A stretch of 64,000 nucleotides of DNA from 2-02-FULL-66-14 sp037443705 (GCA_037443705.1 JBBINV010000007.1:22594-86593); one strand, 5' to 3'; positions 1 through 8,808 are shown, counted from the stretch's first letter. Numbers and translations are program-made. Notes: generated by a model from the letters alone, not told the origin.

Positions 1-687
1 AGCTTCGGCGCCAAGCGCGCGGTGAACGGCGTGTCGTTCTCGGTCGAGCGCGGCGAGGTGCTCGGATTCCTCGGCCCCAACGGCTCCGGCAAGACCACGA
101 CCATGCGCGTCGTGACCGGGTTCTACCCCCCCACCAGCGGGCGCGTCACGGTCGGCGGCCACGATGTCGTCGAGGATCCGCTCGCCGCGAAGCGCCTGAT
201 CGGGTACCTCCCCGAAAGCGCCGCGGCCTATCCCGACATGACGGTGCTGGGGTTCCTCCGCTTCGCCGCCGATGTCCGCGGCCTTTCCGGGGAAGCGAAG
301 AAGAAGGCGGTGGCGCGCGTGATCGAGCGCTGCTTCCTTTCCTCGGTGCTGCACCAGTCGATCGACACGCTCTCCAAGGGCTACAAGCATCGTGCCTGCC
401 TCGCGCAGGCCCTGATCCACGACCCCGAGGTGCTGGTGCTCGACGAGCCGACCGACGGCCTGGACCCCAACCAGAAGCACGAGGTGCGCAACCTCATCCG
501 CGAGCTCGGGAAGACCAAGGCCATCGTGTTCTCGACCCACATTCTGGAGGAAGTGGATGCCGCCTGCACGCGCGCGATCATCATCGACCGCGGGCGCATC
601 GTCGCGCAGGGCACGCCCGACGAGCTCGGAAGGCCGCTCGACGAGGTGTTCCGCCGCATCACGCTCCCCGACACGGTGCAATCATGA
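1..687 (+). CDS. ABC transporter ATP-binding protein (GldA-like), 5' end outside window
   Basis: Nucleotide-binding subunit of an ABC-2 type exporter; it should hydrolyse ATP on the cytoplasmic face of the permease that follows. Visible are a Walker A loop GPNGSGKTT (about residue 26 of the visible part), a degenerate signature LSKGYKHR where most ABC proteins have LSGGQ, Walker B with LVLDEPTDGLDP, and the switch histidine in FSTHILEEV. The reading frame is open to base 1, and the codons before the GTG at 22 already read as conserved ABC sequence, so the true start lies upstream of the window. Its stop overlaps the permease start (ATGA). The next three genes match the Gld-type export cluster, so a role in an uncharacterised auxiliary export or motility-like system is inferred from context. 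Confidence 0.93.
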   Translation, partial: SFGAKRAVNGVSFSVERGEVLGFLGPNGSGKTTTMRVVTGFYPPTSGRVTVGGHDVVEDPLAAKRLIGYLPESAAAYPDMTVLGFLRFAADVRGLSGEAKKKAVARVIERCFLSSVLHQSIDTLSKGYKHRACLAQALIHDPEVLVLDEPTDGLDPNQKHEVRNLIRELGKTKAIVFSTHILEEVDAACTRAIIIDRGRIVAQGTPDELGRPLDEVFRRITLPDTVQS

Positions 688-1409
688 AGATGGTCTGGAT
701 CCTCGCGCGGCGCGAGCTCGGCGGCTATTTCACGTCACCGGTGGCGTACGTGTTTCTGGTGATTTTTCTCCTGCTCGCGGGCTTCTTCACCTTCACCGCG
801 GGCGCGTTCTTCGAGCGCGGCGAGGCGAGCCTCGCCCCCTTTTTCGGCTGGCACGCGTGGCTGTACCTGGTCCTCGTGCCGGCGGTCGGAATGCGCCTCT
901 GGGCCGAGGAGCGGCGCGCCGGAACGATCGAGCTGCTGCTCACGCTTCCGCTGACGCCCTGGCAGGCGATCATCGGCAAGTTCCTCGCGAGCTGGATCTT
1001 TCTCGCGGTGGCGCTCGCGCTCACCTTCCCGGTCGCGGTGACCGTCAACGTGCTCGGGGACCCGGACAACGGCGCGATCGCCGCGGGCTACTTCGGAAGC
1101 TTTCTGCTCGCGGGCGCGTACCTCGCGGTGAGCTGCATGACCTCCGCGATGACGCGTAACCAGGTGGTCGCCTTCATCCTCGCCGTGGTCGCGTGCCTGT
1201 TCCTCATCCTCGCCGGGTTCAACCCGGTCACCGATCTCCTTGTGCGCTGGGCGAGCCCGGCGGTGGTCGACACCGTGGCCGCGTTCTCGGTGATCACGCA
1301 CTTCGACGGCCTGCAGAAGGGCGTGATCGACACGCGCGATCTCTTTTTCTTCCTCTCGGTGATGGGGTTCGCGCTCTTTGCGACCAACGTGATCCTGCGC
1401 AACCGATGA
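684..1409 (+). CDS. ABC-2 type permease (GldF-like)
   Basis: Integral membrane subunit of the ABC system, 241 aa. About six hydrophobic segments are visible: one after the N-terminal WILARRELGGYF, one around residues 58-72, and several from residue 97 to the end. The sequence WAEERRAGTIELLLTLPLT, between the second and third segments, is the typical ABC-2/GldF loop motif. Start and stop both overlap neighbours by 4 bases, so it is translationally coupled to the ATPase and the GldG-like gene. The transported substrate cannot be read from the sequence. Confidence 0.92.
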   Translation: MKMVWILARRELGGYFTSPVAYVFLVIFLLLAGFFTFTAGAFFERGEASLAPFFGWHAWLYLVLVPAVGMRLWAEERRAGTIELLLTLPLTPWQAIIGKFLASWIFLAVALALTFPVAVTVNVLGDPDNGAIAAGYFGSFLLAGAYLAVSCMTSAMTRNQVVAFILAVVACLFLILAGFNPVTDLLVRWASPAVVDTVAAFSVITHFDGLQKGVIDTRDLFFFLSVMGFALFATNVILRNR

Positions 1410-3259
1410 ACCGCAAGAACGAAAGCCTCGTCTATTCGGCGATCGGGATCGCGGCGCTTTTCCTGCTGCTCGTCGCGTTCAACTACCTCGCCTCGACCGC
1501 GCCGCTGCGCGCCGACCTCACCGAGGGGCGCCTGTACACGCTCTCCGAGGGCACGCGCAGGATGCTCAAAGGCCTCGAGGCCCCGGTGAAGGTGAAGCTC
1601 TATGTCTCGCAGGGCGAGCAGGCGATGCCGGTGCCGCTGCGCAGCTACGCGCAGCGGGTGGAAGACCTCGCACGCGAGATGAAGTCGATCGCCGGAGCGA
1701 ACCTCGTGATCGAGAAATACAACCCCAAGCCCGACTCCGAGGAGGAGGACGCGGCGCAGCTGGACGGCATCGAGCCGCAGACGCTCGCCTCGGGGGAGCA
1801 GTTCTACCTCGGACTCGCCGTGACGCGTCTCGAGCGCAAGCAGTCGATCCCTGCGCTCAGCCCCTCGCGCGAGCGGCTGCTCGAGTACGACCTCGCGCGC
1901 GCGATCGCGCGCGTGGCGAGCAGCGCCAAACCCACGGTGGGCCTCATGAGCGCGCTGCCGGTGCTCGGCGAGAAGTTCAACCTCGCCACGCGCCAGCCTT
2001 CGGAGCCCTGGGTGCTGGCGGGTGAGCTCAAGCGCGACTTCGAGGTGAGGACGGTCAACATGACTGCGACCTCGATCGACCCCGAGATAAACGTGCTCCT
2101 CGTGATCCACCCCCGCGACATCCAGGAGGCGACCGAGTACGCGCTCGACCAGTTCGTCATGCGCGGCGGCAAGCTCGTCGTGTTCGTCGATCCGTATGCG
2201 TACTTCGACCCTCTGCCGAGCCCGATTCCCGGCGTGGGCGGCGGCGGCACGAGCTCCACGCTGCCACGCCTGTTCAAGGCCTGGGGGGTCACGATGGATC
2301 CCGGCAAGGTGATCGCCGACGTCGTATTCGCCTCGGGGGGCGGCGCACGCTACACGCCTACGGTCCTGTCGCTGAACCGCACTGCGTTCAACCGCGACGA
2401 TGTCGCCGCCAGCCAGATCGAGACGCTCCTGTATGCCTTTGGGGGTGCGTTCGATCTGAAGCTCGCGGAAGGGTTGAAGGCGACCGAGCTGGTGAAGTCC
2501 TCGCCCAATTCCATGCTGGTGGATAACGCTGTGGCCACCGCGTCGGGCGATGCAGCGACCAAGGCGTTCAAGCCCGAGGGCAAGAGCCGGCCGCTCGCGG
2601 TCCGGCTCACGGGCAAATTCAGGAGCGCCTTTCCCGGCGGCGCCCCGAACTCGGACCGCAAAGGGGAGCGCGAAAAGGCCCACCTCGCGGAGGCCGCGAA
2701 GGACAACAGCGTCGTCCTGGTCGCCGACGCCGACATGCTGCAGGACGGCGCGGCGGTCGACGTGCAGGAAGTGTTCGGGCGCAGGATCATCGTCCCTTCC
2801 AACGGCAACCTCGCCTTCGGGCAGGGGCTCGTCGAGCAGCTCGCCGCGGGCGACGAGCTCGGGTCGCTCCGGAGCCGCGCCGCCGCGTTCCGCCCGCTCA
2901 CCGTGGTGCGCGAGATGGAAGCCAGAGCCCAGGCGCAGTACTTCGGCAAGATCCAGGGCCTGGAGGCCGAGCTGCAGAAGACCAACGACAAGCTCCAGGA
3001 GCTTCAGAAGGCGCGCGGCGGCGGCGCGAAGAGCGCGCAGATCCTCTCGCCCGAGCAGCAGGCCGAACTCGAGAACTTCAGGAAGCGCGTCGCTGAAACA
3101 CGAAAAGAGCTGAAGGAGCTGCGCAAGAACCTGCGCCAGGACGCCGAAAGCCTCGTCTTCTGGACCAAGGTCGCCAACATCGCGCTGATGCCCCTGCTCG
3201 TAGCGGCGGCGGGGCTCGGCGTGGCGCTCGTTCGCCGGCGGCGGCAGGTGGCGCAATGA
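1406..3259 (+). CDS. GldG-like ABC transporter auxiliary protein
   Basis: 617 aa from the ATG at 1406, chosen because it overlaps the permease stop (ATGA); the longer upstream frame is permease shadow. Layout: an N-terminal membrane anchor (about residues 12-32), a large extracytoplasmic region of the type found in Gld-like ABC systems, a predicted coiled coil rich in Lys/Glu (about residues 510-585), then a C-terminal membrane segment followed by basic RRRRQ. In this family the soluble domain is thought to act outside the membrane with the exporter. The coiled coil next to the C-terminal anchor suggests oligomerisation. Gene order ATPase-permease-this-DUF4340 is the recurrent proteobacterial arrangement. 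Confidence 0.88.
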   Translation: MNRKNESLVYSAIGIAALFLLLVAFNYLASTAPLRADLTEGRLYTLSEGTRRMLKGLEAPVKVKLYVSQGEQAMPVPLRSYAQRVEDLAREMKSIAGANLVIEKYNPKPDSEEEDAAQLDGIEPQTLASGEQFYLGLAVTRLERKQSIPALSPSRERLLEYDLARAIARVASSAKPTVGLMSALPVLGEKFNLATRQPSEPWVLAGELKRDFEVRTVNMTATSIDPEINVLLVIHPRDIQEATEYALDQFVMRGGKLVVFVDPYAYFDPLPSPIPGVGGGGTSSTLPRLFKAWGVTMDPGKVIADVVFASGGGARYTPTVLSLNRTAFNRDDVAASQIETLLYAFGGAFDLKLAEGLKATELVKSSPNSMLVDNAVATASGDAATKAFKPEGKSRPLAVRLTGKFRSAFPGGAPNSDRKGEREKAHLAEAAKDNSVVLVADADMLQDGAAVDVQEVFGRRIIVPSNGNLAFGQGLVEQLAAGDELGSLRSRAAAFRPLTVVREMEARAQAQYFGKIQGLEAELQKTNDKLQELQKARGGGAKSAQILSPEQQAELENFRKRVAETRKELKELRKNLRQDAESLVFWTKVANIALMPLLVAAAGLGVALVRRRRQVAQ

Positions 3260-4284
3260 GCGCGCGCCTCGCCGCGGTGCTGGTGGCGCTGCTGCTGGTG
3301 CTGGGCGGCGGCGCGCTTCTGTACCACCGGCAGGGCATGGAGCAGCGCCCGGTGGCGAGCGGCACGCTGGGCCAGCCGTTGCTGAAGGGCCTGAAGGCCG
3401 CGGACATCGCATCGATCGCGATCCGCGAGCCGAAAGCGACGCTCACGCTCGAGCGCAAGGGCGAGCGCTGGGCGATCGCCGAGCGCGCCGGCTTTCCCGC
3501 CGATCCGGACAAGGTGCGCGAGTTCGTCCTCAAGGCGATCACGCTGAAGATCGGGCAGGTCGAGCCGGTCGGCGCCGCCGACCGCGCGCGCCTGCACCTC
3601 GACGATTCGGGCACGCGCATCGAGTTCAGGTCGGCCGAAGGAAAAGCGCTCGCGCAGATGATCGCGGGCCGCAAGCACTTCAGGACCGAGTCCGAGAACC
3701 CGGACAAGGCACCCGGCGACGGGCGCTTCGTGCTGCTGCCGGGCGCGGAATCGAGCGTCTACGTGGTGGCCGATCCGCTTTCGCAGGCGAGCGCGAAGAG
3801 CGCCGACTGGATCGCGAGGAAGGGGCTGGAGGCCGAGAAGCTGAAATCGCTCGAGGTGAAGCATCCGGGCGGCGAGTCGTGGAGGATCGATCGCGAGAAG
3901 GACGACGCGCCCTGGAAGCTTGCGGGAATCCGGCCGGGCGAGAAGCTTGCGATCACCAAGGCGAACGCGGCCGGCTATGCGCTCTCCATCATGGACCTCG
4001 CCGATGTCGCGCCCAAGGACGTGAAAAACGCCGACACCGGCCTCGACAAGCCGATCCTCGCCGAGGCCGCGACCTCCGAAGGCCTATCGTACAGACTGAA
4101 GATCGGCAAGCTCGAGGGCGACAACTACTACCTGACGGTCGCCGTCTCGGGCGACTCGAAGGCCGAGCACGTGCAGCGCGAGAAGATGCTCGGCGAGCAT
4201 GTCCTCCTCGTCCCCAAATCCAAGCTCGAGGATCTGTTGAAAAAGCGCGCCGAGCTCCTCGAGCAGAAGGAAGTGAAGAAGTAG
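3256..4284 (+). CDS. DUF4340 domain-containing protein
   Basis: 342 aa, starting ATGA-overlapped with the GldG-like gene. An N-terminal hydrophobic stretch (residues 4-22) looks like a signal anchor. The rest is soluble and made of repeated beta-rich segments of the form LTLERKGERWAI and WRIDREKDDAPWKL, typical of DUF4340 proteins, which usually end Gld-like ABC operons. The C-terminus is Lys/Glu-rich (LLKKRAELLEQKEVKK). Function is unknown; a periplasmic partner of the exporter is the reasonable inference from the conserved neighbourhood. It is the last gene of the operon. Confidence 0.86.
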   Translation: MSARLAAVLVALLLVLGGGALLYHRQGMEQRPVASGTLGQPLLKGLKAADIASIAIREPKATLTLERKGERWAIAERAGFPADPDKVREFVLKAITLKIGQVEPVGAADRARLHLDDSGTRIEFRSAEGKALAQMIAGRKHFRTESENPDKAPGDGRFVLLPGAESSVYVVADPLSQASAKSADWIARKGLEAEKLKSLEVKHPGGESWRIDREKDDAPWKLAGIRPGEKLAITKANAAGYALSIMDLADVAPKDVKNADTGLDKPILAEAATSEGLSYRLKIGKLEGDNYYLTVAVSGDSKAEHVQREKMLGEHVLLVPKSKLEDLLKKRAELLEQKEVKK

Positions 4285-4348
4285 CGCCGTGGCCGCCGGC
4301 TGGCGCGCGCATCTCGACCAGAGGGGCGGTTCGGAGTAGGCTTTTTGC

Positions 4349-4501
4349 ATGGAAAAGCCCGTCATCTCGTGTATCCCGGACGCAAAGGGCGGCACGCCCG
4401 TGTTCGCTGGCACGCGAGTCCCGGTGCAGACGCTGCGAGCGAAAGCACAGCCGATCCGGCACAAGGAAAGTGAACGATGTCCACGGCTAAGGAAGAACTG
4501 A
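4349..4501 (+). pseudogene. truncated DUF433-family ORF (antitoxin-like remnant)
   Basis: A 50-codon ORF whose first 29 residues read as the start of a DUF433 (VapB-type antitoxin) protein, including GGTPVFAGTRVPVQTL. After this the sequence turns into an unrelated basic tail and stops inside the next gene. Intact DUF433 proteins run about 70-80 residues with a helix-turn-helix after this motif, so the C-terminal half is missing, apparently by a deletion fused to the upstream flank of the 4477 gene. It may still be translated, but it is unlikely to work as a DNA-binding antitoxin. Confidence 0.6.
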
Positions 4502-4662
4502 CCCGCCTCATTCAGGGGCAACCCGAAGACAGCTCGCGCGAGGAAATCGTGCGCGAGCTCGCCTTTCACGTCATGGTCGAGCGCGGACTCGCCGACTCGG
4601 ACGCGAAGCGCGCCATCTCGAACGAGGAGATGGCGCGGCGCATCCGCTCATGGCAGAAATAA
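4477..4662 (+). CDS. small antitoxin-like protein
   Basis: 61 aa, acidic and helical, beginning MSTAKEELTRLIQGQPED and containing EEIVRELAFHVMVERGL. Size, composition and a 13-base overlap with the downstream RelE/ParE-type toxin mark it as the cognate antitoxin of a type II pair. Similar short proteins with an SSREEIVRELAFH-like stretch commonly precede RelE/ParE toxins in proteobacteria. No clear ribbon-helix-helix or HTH motif is visible, so DNA binding and autoregulation are not demonstrated. Confidence 0.7.
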   Translation: MSTAKEELTRLIQGQPEDSSREEIVRELAFHVMVERGLADSDAKRAISNEEMARRIRSWQK

Positions 4663-4943
4663 CGTGGACCGCGGAGGCTCAACGCTGGGTCGAAGACATC
4701 TTCGAATACATCGCAGCGGATAATCCCGCCGCTGCCGGGCGAACGGTTCAAGGGATCTACGACCGAGTGCAGGTTCTTGCGACATTTCCGGAGATCGGTC
4801 ACCGGTACCTTCCGTCCTCGCGCCACGTGCGTATCCTGTTGTACGGGCACTACCGCATTGCGTACCTGGTGAAGGACGACAGGAACATCGACATTCTCGG
4901 CGTTTTTCACGGTTCTCTCGATATCACTCGGTACCAGCTTTGA
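4650..4943 (+). CDS. RelE/ParE family toxin
   Basis: 97 aa with the family pattern: N-terminal ITWTAEAQRWVEDIFEYIAADNPAAA, a central FPEIGHRY, and C-terminal VRILLYGHYRIAYLVKDDRNIDILGVFHG. RelE/ParE toxins either cleave mRNA on the ribosome or poison gyrase; the sequence alone does not decide which. It overlaps the antitoxin by 13 bases. The pair sits beside a truncated DUF433 ORF, so this is a toxin-antitoxin accumulation spot between two stable operons. Confidence 0.85.
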   Translation: MAEITWTAEAQRWVEDIFEYIAADNPAAAGRTVQGIYDRVQVLATFPEIGHRYLPSSRHVRILLYGHYRIAYLVKDDRNIDILGVFHGSLDITRYQL

Positions 4944-5053
4944 GGCATGCTCGGCTGGGGACTCGCGATCGCCGCGCTGCTGTTCTTCGCCTCGGCCTGC
5001 CGTGTGCTGATCGCCGACGCGCGCGCCGGCGCGTACGTGACGATGGGGGCGAG

Positions 5054-5284
5054 ATGTACTTCGCGCAGCTCTGGGCGCTCGGCGCGCTCCTGGGGGCGGC
5101 GGGAACGATCCTGCTGCTTGGGGCAAGCTGGTGGTGGTACGCGCCCGGAATCGTTGCTCTTTACCTCGTGTCCTGTCCGGTCCGTTTCATCCTGATACCG
5201 ATGAACCTCGGAAAAGAAGCTCCGCCGCCGAAGCCGGGGTTCAAGGAATTCATCCGCCGGGTCGAAGGAACGGACAAGGAATAA
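5054..5284 (+). CDS. small membrane protein, perhaps the 3' part of a frameshifted gene
   Basis: 76 aa from the ATG at 5054: a hydrophobic half (FAQLWALGALLGAAGTILLL, then WWWYAPGIVALYLV) followed by a hydrophilic tail KEAPPPKPGFKEFIRRVEG. In another frame directly upstream, bases 4947-5050 encode MLGWGLAIAALLFFASA and a second polar stretch, also typical membrane-protein sequence, after which that frame loses sense. Either two small genes overlap here, or one membrane protein of about 110 residues is broken by a single-base indel near 5045-5055. No family was recognised. Confidence 0.5.
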   Translation: MYFAQLWALGALLGAAGTILLLGASWWWYAPGIVALYLVSCPVRFILIPMNLGKEAPPPKPGFKEFIRRVEGTDKE

Positions 5285-5293
5285 ACTCCCGCC

Positions 5294-5734
5294 ATGGCGA
5301 TCGAGCCGCACGTCCCCGAGATCGCGGGGGTGATCCAGCTCGCGGTGGCGCCGGTGTTCATGCTCACCGCCGTGGGCGCGCTGATCAACGCGCTGAACCT
5401 GCGCCTCGGGCGCGCGGTGGACCGGCGCCGGGTGCTGGAGGCGAACCTTCCCACGCTCCCGGAGGACCAGGCCGGCGACGCGCGGGACGAGATCGCGCAG
5501 ATCGGGCGCCGGATCCGCTACGTTTACCTCTCGATCCTGTTCTCGGTGGTGTCCGGGCTTTTCGTGAGCCTCCTGATCGTGGCGGCGTTCGCGGGCGCCT
5601 TCGTGGCGGCGGACCTCTCGCGCACCATCGGCGCGATGTTCGTGCTGGCGATGCTCGCGCTGATCGCGGCGCTGCTTCTTTTCCTGCGCGAGATCTTCCT
5701 CGCGGTGGCGACCCCGCGGCACGTGCCGCGCTGA
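5294..5734 (+). CDS. DUF2721 family membrane protein
   Basis: 146 aa. The opening VPEIAGVIQLAVAPVFMLTAVGALINALNLRLGRAVDR is the hallmark of DUF2721. Two further transmembrane segments follow (about residues 77-101 and 109-135), with a polar cytoplasmic linker containing EIAQIGRRIRYVYLSI between the first segment and these. Function is unknown for the family. It stands alone 9 bases after the preceding small membrane gene and 52 bases before the EF-G-like gene. Confidence 0.88.
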   Translation: MAIEPHVPEIAGVIQLAVAPVFMLTAVGALINALNLRLGRAVDRRRVLEANLPTLPEDQAGDARDEIAQIGRRIRYVYLSILFSVVSGLFVSLLIVAAFAGAFVAADLSRTIGAMFVLAMLALIAALLLFLREIFLAVATPRHVPR

Positions 5735-5786
5735 GGCTGGAAATGCTTCCGCGGGGCTGCTATAACTGCGCAAGGAGGTCACCCCC

Positions 5787-7811
5787 GTGGGAAAGCATCT
5801 CATCAAGCATATCCGCACGATCGCGCTGGTAGGCCAGGCGGGATCGGGCAAAACGCTGCTGGCGGAGGTGCTCGCCGCGCGCGCCGGCGCCAGGGCCGTG
5901 CTGGACTACCACCCGCTCGAGAAGACGCTGGGCCACTCGCTCAAGCTCGCGGTGGCGAGCTTCGAGCACCAGGAGACGCACATCCACCTGCTCGACACGC
6001 CCGGCTACCCCGACTTTCTCGGTCATTCGCTCCCGGCGCTTGCCGCAGTGGAGACTGCCGCGATCGTGGTGAACGCCCAGAACGGCATCGAGATGATGAC
6101 CAGCCGCTTCATGCAGTGGGCGGCAAAGCGCGGGCTGGACCGGCTCGTGATCGTGAACAAGATCGACGCCGAGAACGCCGATCTTCCGGAGCTGCTCGAC
6201 CGGATTCAGCAGGCCTTCGGTAGGGAATGCCTGCCGCTCAATCTCCCCGCGGCGGGCGCCACGAAGGTCTCGGACTGCTTCTTCGCTCCGTCGGGCGAGT
6301 CGGACTTCTCCTCGGTGGAGGAAGCGCACCGCAAGCTCATCGACCAGGTGGTCGAGGTGGACGAGGCGCTGATGTCGCTTTACCTCGAGAAGGGCGAGAT
6401 CGCGCCGGATCAGCTGCACGATCCCCTCGAGCGCGCGATGCGCGAGGGACACCTGATACCCGTCGTCTTCACGTCGGCGAAGACCGGCGCGGGCGTGGCG
6501 GAGCTCCTCGACGTGATCGTGAAGCTCCTGCCCAACCCTGCCGAGGGCAATCCGCCGGTGTACGTGAACGTGCCCGCGGGCGGCGGCGCGGCGACCGAGC
6601 TCGCCGCGGTCCCGGACCCGGGCCGGCACGCGCTCGCGCACGTCTTCAAGATCGAGATCGACCCCTATATCGGGCGCATCGCCGTGTTCCGCGTGCATCA
6701 GGGCCGGATCACGCCCGGCACGCAGCTCTACATCGGCGAAAGCCGCAAGCCGATCAAGCCCGGGCACCTGTACGCGCTTCGCGGCAAGACCCAGGTCGAG
6801 GTGAACGAGGCGGTGCCGGGCGACATCTGCGCCATCGCCAAGGTGGAGGACATCCAGTTCGACCATATCCTGCACGATTCGCCCGAGGACGCGCACATTC
6901 GTGCACGGCCGCTCGAGCTGCCGACCTCGGTATTCGGCCTCGCCGTGCAGCCGAGGAAACGCGGCGACGAGCAGAAGGTCTCCGACATGCTTCACAAGCT
7001 CGTGGCCGAGGACCCCTGTTTCCGGATCGAGCACAACGCGCAGGCGAACGAGACCGTGATGCGCGGCCTGGGCGAAATGCACCTGAAGACGATGCTCGAG
7101 AAGATGGCAACGCAGTACAAGATCGAGCTCGAAACGCGCCCGCCCTCCATCCCCTTTCGCGAGACGATCGCGGCGCGCGCGGAAGGGCACAACCGCCACA
7201 AGAAGCAGACCGGCGGCGCGGGGCAGTTCGGCGAGGTGTTCCTCAAGGTGGAGCCCATGCCGCGCGGCGCGGGGTTCGAGTTCGTGGACAACGTGAAGGG
7301 CGGCGTGATCCCCAACCAGTTCATCCCCTCGGTCGAGAAAGGCGTGCGCTCGGTGCTCGACGCCGGCTACCTCGCCGGCTTTCCGCTCCAGGACCTGCGC
7401 GTGATCGTGTACGACGGAAAGCACCACCCGGTCGACTCCAAGGACGTCGCCTTCATGTCCGCGGGCCGCAAGGCGTTCCTCGACGCACTCGCCAAGGCGC
7501 GCCCGATCGTGCTCGAACCCATCGTCAACGTCGAGATCATGGCGCCGGAGGAGAAGATGGGCGACATCGCGGGCGAGCTCTCGGGCCACCGCGGCCAGAT
7601 CAAGGGCTCCGACACCCCGCGCCCCGGGACCGTCCAGATCAGCGCGCAGGCGCCGCTATCGGAACTCGAGCACTTCCCCGCGCGCCTCAAGTCGCTCACC
7701 GCGGGCCACGGCTCGTACACGCTCGAATTCAGCCACTACGAACCCGCGCCGCCGCAGCTCCAGCAGAAGCTCGTCGCCGCGCACAAGCCGGCGCAGCAGG
7801 CCGAAGACTAG
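5787..7811 (+). CDS. elongation factor G-like GTPase (EF-G2 type)
   Basis: 674 aa translational-GTPase homologue with all five EF-G domains in order. GTG start at 5787, set by the strong Shine-Dalgarno AAGGAGGT at 5772-5779. It is not the canonical FusA: the P-loop is GQAGSGKT, the switch I RGITI motif is absent, and the G3 motif is DTPGYPDF with tyrosine where ribosomal EF-G has the catalytic histidine. NKID (G4) is kept. Domain IV carries HKKQTGGAGQFGEV and domain V the GDIAGELSGHRGQI motif. Such EF-G-like paralogues have weak or altered GTPase roles; the exact role is unknown. It is monocistronic. Confidence 0.88.
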   Translation: MGKHLIKHIRTIALVGQAGSGKTLLAEVLAARAGARAVLDYHPLEKTLGHSLKLAVASFEHQETHIHLLDTPGYPDFLGHSLPALAAVETAAIVVNAQNGIEMMTSRFMQWAAKRGLDRLVIVNKIDAENADLPELLDRIQQAFGRECLPLNLPAAGATKVSDCFFAPSGESDFSSVEEAHRKLIDQVVEVDEALMSLYLEKGEIAPDQLHDPLERAMREGHLIPVVFTSAKTGAGVAELLDVIVKLLPNPAEGNPPVYVNVPAGGGAATELAAVPDPGRHALAHVFKIEIDPYIGRIAVFRVHQGRITPGTQLYIGESRKPIKPGHLYALRGKTQVEVNEAVPGDICAIAKVEDIQFDHILHDSPEDAHIRARPLELPTSVFGLAVQPRKRGDEQKVSDMLHKLVAEDPCFRIEHNAQANETVMRGLGEMHLKTMLEKMATQYKIELETRPPSIPFRETIAARAEGHNRHKKQTGGAGQFGEVFLKVEPMPRGAGFEFVDNVKGGVIPNQFIPSVEKGVRSVLDAGYLAGFPLQDLRVIVYDGKHHPVDSKDVAFMSAGRKAFLDALAKARPIVLEPIVNVEIMAPEEKMGDIAGELSGHRGQIKGSDTPRPGTVQISAQAPLSELEHFPARLKSLTAGHGSYTLEFSHYEPAPPQLQQKLVAAHKPAQQAED

Positions 7812-7815
7812 TTCG

Positions 7816-8808
7816 CTACTGGGGATCGAAGACGGGTGTCTTCTCGCCCACTGGCGCGGCGGCGTCCGGCGTCGCGTACTCGATGAAGCTTGGCGGGAGC
7901 GCCGCGCCCCAGTAGACGCCCGTGCCGCGCTCTTCCTCGTTCCAGCGCACCGGCTCCCAGTCGGGCGCGAAGATGAGGAAGCTCCCGGAGTAGATCTCGA
8001 TGCGGTTGCCGCCCGGCTCGTAGCTGTAGAGGTAGAAGGCTTGCGAGTTGTTGTGCTTCGAGGGCCCGGCCTCGATGAAAACGCCGTTCTCCGCGAAGAG
8101 GTCGGCCGCGCGCAGCACGTCCTCGCGGTTGTCGACCCAGAGCGAGAAGTGGTGCAGACGACCGCCGATTTCCTTCACGTCCTTCACGTACGCCACCTCG
8201 TGGTGGGTGATCGAGGGACTGAGCCAGGAACCGAGCTCGACCTTTCCGTTCTCGAAGAGCACCTGCTCGTGCAGCCTGAATCCCAGGATGTCCTCGGCGA
8301 AAGCCCGGTTCGCAGGCACGTCGCGCGCAAGGAGCGCGAGATGGTCGATCCGCCGGACGTTCACGCCGCGCCCGGTGTATTTCTGCGGCAGGTTCTTGAG
8401 CGTGGAGCGCAGGTGATCGGGCGCGCGGTAGCGCTCCTCTTCGTAGTAGAGCTCCATGCGGTGCCCGTCGGGATCGCGGAAGCGGAAGATCCGGCCGCGC
8501 CCGAAGTCGCCGTCGCTCCATCCTTCGCCCAGGCCCGCCGCGTTCACCGCGCGCGCACGCCGCTCGAGCGCCGCCTCGCTCACCGCGCGCCACGAGACGC
8601 ACGCCACGCCCGCGCCCTTCGCCGCGGTCAGCTTGAGGGTCGAGGTCGCGTAGTCGCCGTAGCCCCGCAGGTACACCGTGTCGCCGCGCGTGTGCACGAC
8701 CTCCATGCCCAGCAGTTCGCGGAAGTACCAGAGGCTGCGCTCGGGCTTTGGCGTGAGCAACTCCACGCTCCCGAGATGAGCCACATCCTGGATGAGATCC
8801 TTTTTCAT
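7816..8808 (-). CDS. VOC family extradiol dioxygenase (catechol 2,3-dioxygenase-like)
   Basis: 330 aa, built from two vicinal-oxygen-chelate repeats. The C-terminal repeat has the metal-binding pattern of type I extradiol dioxygenases: His in RRIDHLALL, His in GRLHHFSLWVD, and Glu in GGNRIEIYSG. The preceding Tyr in FYLYSYEPGG fits the acid-base position. The enzyme would open a catecholic ring next to the hydroxyls using Fe(II). The substrate is unclear, and no other aromatic-ring pathway genes lie beside it. Convergent with the EF-G-like gene (4-bp gap) and divergent from the SMP-30 gene. Confidence 0.82.
   Translation of the reverse strand: MKKDLIQDVAHLGSVELLTPKPERSLWYFRELLGMEVVHTRGDTVYLRGYGDYATSTLKLTAAKGAGVACVSWRAVSEAALERRARAVNAAGLGEGWSDGDFGRGRIFRFRDPDGHRMELYYEEERYRAPDHLRSTLKNLPQKYTGRGVNVRRIDHLALLARDVPANRAFAEDILGFRLHEQVLFENGKVELGSWLSPSITHHEVAYVKDVKEIGGRLHHFSLWVDNREDVLRAADLFAENGVFIEAGPSKHNNSQAFYLYSYEPGGNRIEIYSGSFLIFAPDWEPVRWNEEERGTGVYWGAALPPSFIEYATPDAAAPVGEKTPVFDPQ

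Noticed and set aside
1088..3412. Long open frame on the minus strand opposite the GldG-like gene
   Set aside because: Arg/Ala/Gly-rich shadow of a GC-rich coding region, with no family resemblance and complete overlap with a better gene.
5760..7589. 609-codon minus-strand frame opposite the EF-G-like gene
   Set aside because: Composition is that of an antisense shadow (Arg, His, Asp, Leu), with no start context or homology.
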